Below, piece by piece: positions 62,025-64,000 of a stretch of DNA of 64,000 nt. The notes beneath the pieces are model-generated. The model had not been told where the DNA came from. It searched no databases and worked only from the letters and a program-made list of their open reading frames with translations. This DNA is from Zygosaccharomyces rouxii. Lineage: Eukaryota > Ascomycota > Saccharomycetes > Saccharomycetales > Saccharomycetaceae. The position numbers were made by a program, and so were the translations under genes. Position 1 is the stretch's first letter; each line of letters starts with the position of its first letter. The stretch lies in the NCBI RefSeq assembly GCF_000026365.1, contig NC_012996.1:1178001-1242000 (forward strand). Direction: 5' to 3'.

Positions 62025-63582
62025 CTTCCCTGTTGGTAACATTTAATAACGATGTTTTAGGTTGTTCTGACGTAATTATCGAAGTATGAGCCGTAGAGTT
62101 ATTATCTGGTCTGGTGGAAATAGGTGAATCTGTTGAAGAGTGTTTAGCAGAGTGATGTACTGAATTCTGGGGAGAATTAATTCCCGTAGCACCGATTTGA
62201 CTTTTTCTCTTCCATTTAGACCACAGAGTATTCTTTTCCTCTGAGACTACCGGTGATTGTTTTAGAGGTGATGATGAATTAGTCTCATGCAAATGTATTT
62301 TAGATTTGGGTAGACTTTCATTTGACAAATTACGGCCTTGTAAATGTGTGCCCTTGTCAGGATGATCTTCCGCAGTTGCATTGCCATATGCAGATCCAAA
62401 TAGTGTGTTAAGTAGTGAGGATTCGGAAGAACTACTCTTTTGATGACGTTTAAAAATCCCCGGGTAGGATGGAGAAATTGGTGAAATTGATTTAGCAGAA
62501 TCGGTCTTAGATTCAGTAGCAGAATGAGCTGCAGTTGGGATGTTTAGTCGTATGCTGGAAGGTGGTTTGATTGTTGATGAGGATGAGCCGCTTTCTCCAG
62601 AAGAACCGCCTCTCATCGATATGAAGCTTCTTCTGTATAATGCACCAGTACTTTTTGTCTTTTGATGAGCCTTGGATGGTGAAGTAATACATGTGCTACT
62701 ACTACCACCATTTTTCTCATGTTTATCTTGATTGATATTTTTACCGGTATCCTCCGTAATCTTGGGGGATGGACCTGATTTAGTTGGTGAAAGAGCAGAT
62801 TCAGATGCAGATCTTAAGCTGCCAATATCTTCTTGGGATTTATTTGTTTTATATTTGGATTTCAAAAATTCACTTGATGATCTAGTATCTTTAGCCTTAT
62901 CCGCACTCTTTTGTCTAATGTGATTGTTGATCACATTCTTCTTCATAGTTCTTTTCAACAGATATTGGAACTTACTAAAGGATGCATTTTTAGTTTGAGG
63001 TAAGTACTTTTCATAAATGACAAAATTGTCATATGCTAATAACCTGATGAACCTTTGGCCTGATAATTGATATTTTCTAAATAGATTGACCCAAGATTCT
63101 GGGAAATCGTGAAATTTTAGCCATGAAGTAACTCTTTGCGGGGTCCATTCTTCAGGGTCTGTTGGATCCCAGGAAAGAATCAGTTTATCAAATGATAAAC
63201 TATTTGTACTACCATCTGATACTTTTCTTGCATCTGAAACATCTTCTTCACTCCATGGAGCTGTGCTTGCACCAGCTGCCCAAAGGTATGGTGAAGTATC
63301 TTCAGATTCTTCTGATCCACCACCAAGTTGATCATCATATTCTGCAGATGATCTACCGAATATGGATCCGCCGTCAAAATGTCCGTAGGAACTTCTATTA
63401 CTCGAATTCAGTGGTCTGTGGTCACCAGGGCCTCTTTTCTTACCTGATACTGGCGGAAGCCAACTAGTGTGCTTATTCGATATTGAACTCGGTGATTCCT
63501 GTGACCATGTCTTCAAAGATGATGATGATGTTGAGCGGGAATGAGTATTATTACCACCAGTAATCTTCTTAAGGAACGGCAT
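59119..63582 (-). CDS. BCK1: MAP kinase kinase kinase Bck1 of the cell-wall integrity pathway
   Basis: A 1487-residue kinase (S. cerevisiae 1478 aa) that relays Pkc1 signals to Mkk1/2 and Slt2. The conserved N-terminus MPFLKKITGG is followed by NSLSFDKLILSWDPTDPEEW and the PQRVTSWLKFHDFPESWVNL block (about 120-180). A long Ser/Pro-rich regulatory region contains an eight-Gln run near residue 520. The kinase domain covers about 1180-1447, with IGKGSFGAVFLC, HRDMKADNLLL, DFGISRKS and GTVFWMAPEM, so it appears active. The ATG at 63582 reproduces the S. cerevisiae start; the frame extends seven codons upstream to a TTG only. Confidence 0.96.
61994..62020 (-). repeat. CAG/CTG run encoding polyglutamine in BCK1
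   Basis: Consecutive CTG on the plus strand (CAG on the coding strand) encode eight Gln after three Glu in the disordered region of Bck1. The tract is a likely site of length variation. Confidence 0.85.
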
Positions 63583-63757
63583 AAATAGGTAGAAATCTGA
63601 CAAGTCCCCCCTCTTGAATCTCTTCTCCCTAGATTCCTGATGTTGTGGTTGTTTTATGTCAAGGGCGAAGTGTTATCACGGAGCTCTTGATCTGTATTAT
63701 ATTGTGATGCTAAAAACAAAAGTATTTACAAGGTACATAAATGTGATTTCAATTACA

Positions 63758-64000
63758 TTAGTTAACTTTTAGTTCTGATATTCTTAAAACAGTGAGGTCA
63801 GCCTTATTCTTGGCATGACGCACTCTTCTGTTTCTTCTCTTTGTGACTTCTTTAATTTGGAATGCTCTCTTTGTCTTTTCTAGTACTGTTGCCTTTAAGG
63901 TGAACAACTTAGTATCAATAGGATTATCAATCAATTGATAATTACGAGATCCAATCGTTGTAACGTCATTTAGATTTAATATATCCCCTACATCTGCTTG
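63758..64000 (-). CDS. MRPL49: Mitochondrial ribosomal protein bL21m (Mrpl49), C-terminal part
   Basis: The last 80 codons of a gene that runs off the right edge of the window. The translation contains [39 protein letters not shown], a basic [12 protein letters not shown] stretch and the end [12 protein letters not shown], which fit the bL21 fold of the large mitochondrial ribosomal subunit. S. cerevisiae Mrpl49 (YJL096W, 161 aa) is the neighbour of BCK1 (YJL095W) in the same order. The stop codon is at 63758-63760. The N-terminal half, including any mitochondrial targeting signal, is outside the window. Confidence 0.9.
   Translation of the reverse strand, partial: QADVGDILNLNDVTTIGSRNYQLIDNPIDTKLFTLKATVLEKTKRAFQIKEVTKRRNRRVRHAKNKADLTVLRISELKVN

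Overview
The window is nuclear DNA from a budding yeast (Saccharomycetaceae). It has compact, mostly intron-free genes, about 40% GC by eye, poly(A)/poly(T) tracts between genes, one Pol III tRNA gene, and proteins that align closely with Saccharomyces cerevisiae proteins. Gene order is the best clue to lineage. Neighbours that lie on two different S. cerevisiae chromosomes, in sister blocks of the whole-genome duplication (WGD), are interleaved here, and WGD pairs (SED1/SPI1, RMD9/YBR238C, ALY1/ALY2) occur once. That is the layout of a lineage that did not undergo the WGD, most like Zygosaccharomyces or Torulaspora. The genus is an inference, and all S. cerevisiae comparisons are from memory.

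Left block (1-18,000) matches S. cerevisiae chromosomes IV and V: LSM5, IPT1, SNF11, TPS2, SCC4, SPT15, PEA2, PPH3, RAD55, SED1. It holds a 1.5 kb gap with a broken gene relic (3892-4228), a RAD55 whose ATP-binding loop is degenerate, and a SED1-type cell-wall protein about three times the S. cerevisiae length.

Middle block (18,700-28,940) matches chromosomes II and VII: VHC1, ABD1, PRP5, YGL108C and the single RMD9/YBR238C ancestor. Right block (30,670-64,000) matches chromosomes X and XI: ALY2, EXO70, TRL1, ARG3, NTR2, SIP4, tRNA-Gly(GCC), DPB11, GWT1, SRS2, TOK1, KHA1, BCK1 and the 3' part of MRPL49. The junctions SED1|VHC1 and RMD9|ALY2 join segments that are apart in S. cerevisiae.

Most genes are core housekeeping: RNA decay and splicing (LSM5, PRP5, NTR2, TRL1, ABD1), transcription (SPT15, SNF11, SIP4), genome maintenance (SCC4, PPH3, RAD55, DPB11, SRS2), cell wall, lipid and GPI metabolism (IPT1, SED1, GWT1, BCK1), ion transport (VHC1, TOK1, KHA1) and polarity or exocytosis (PEA2, EXO70). 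No operons, CRISPR arrays, transposon ORFs, centromere or convincing LTR were seen. I found no wholly novel multi-gene system. The most notable items are the RAD55 P-loop change, the SED1 expansion, the gene relic, and possible binding-site clusters upstream of SIP4 and ALY2.
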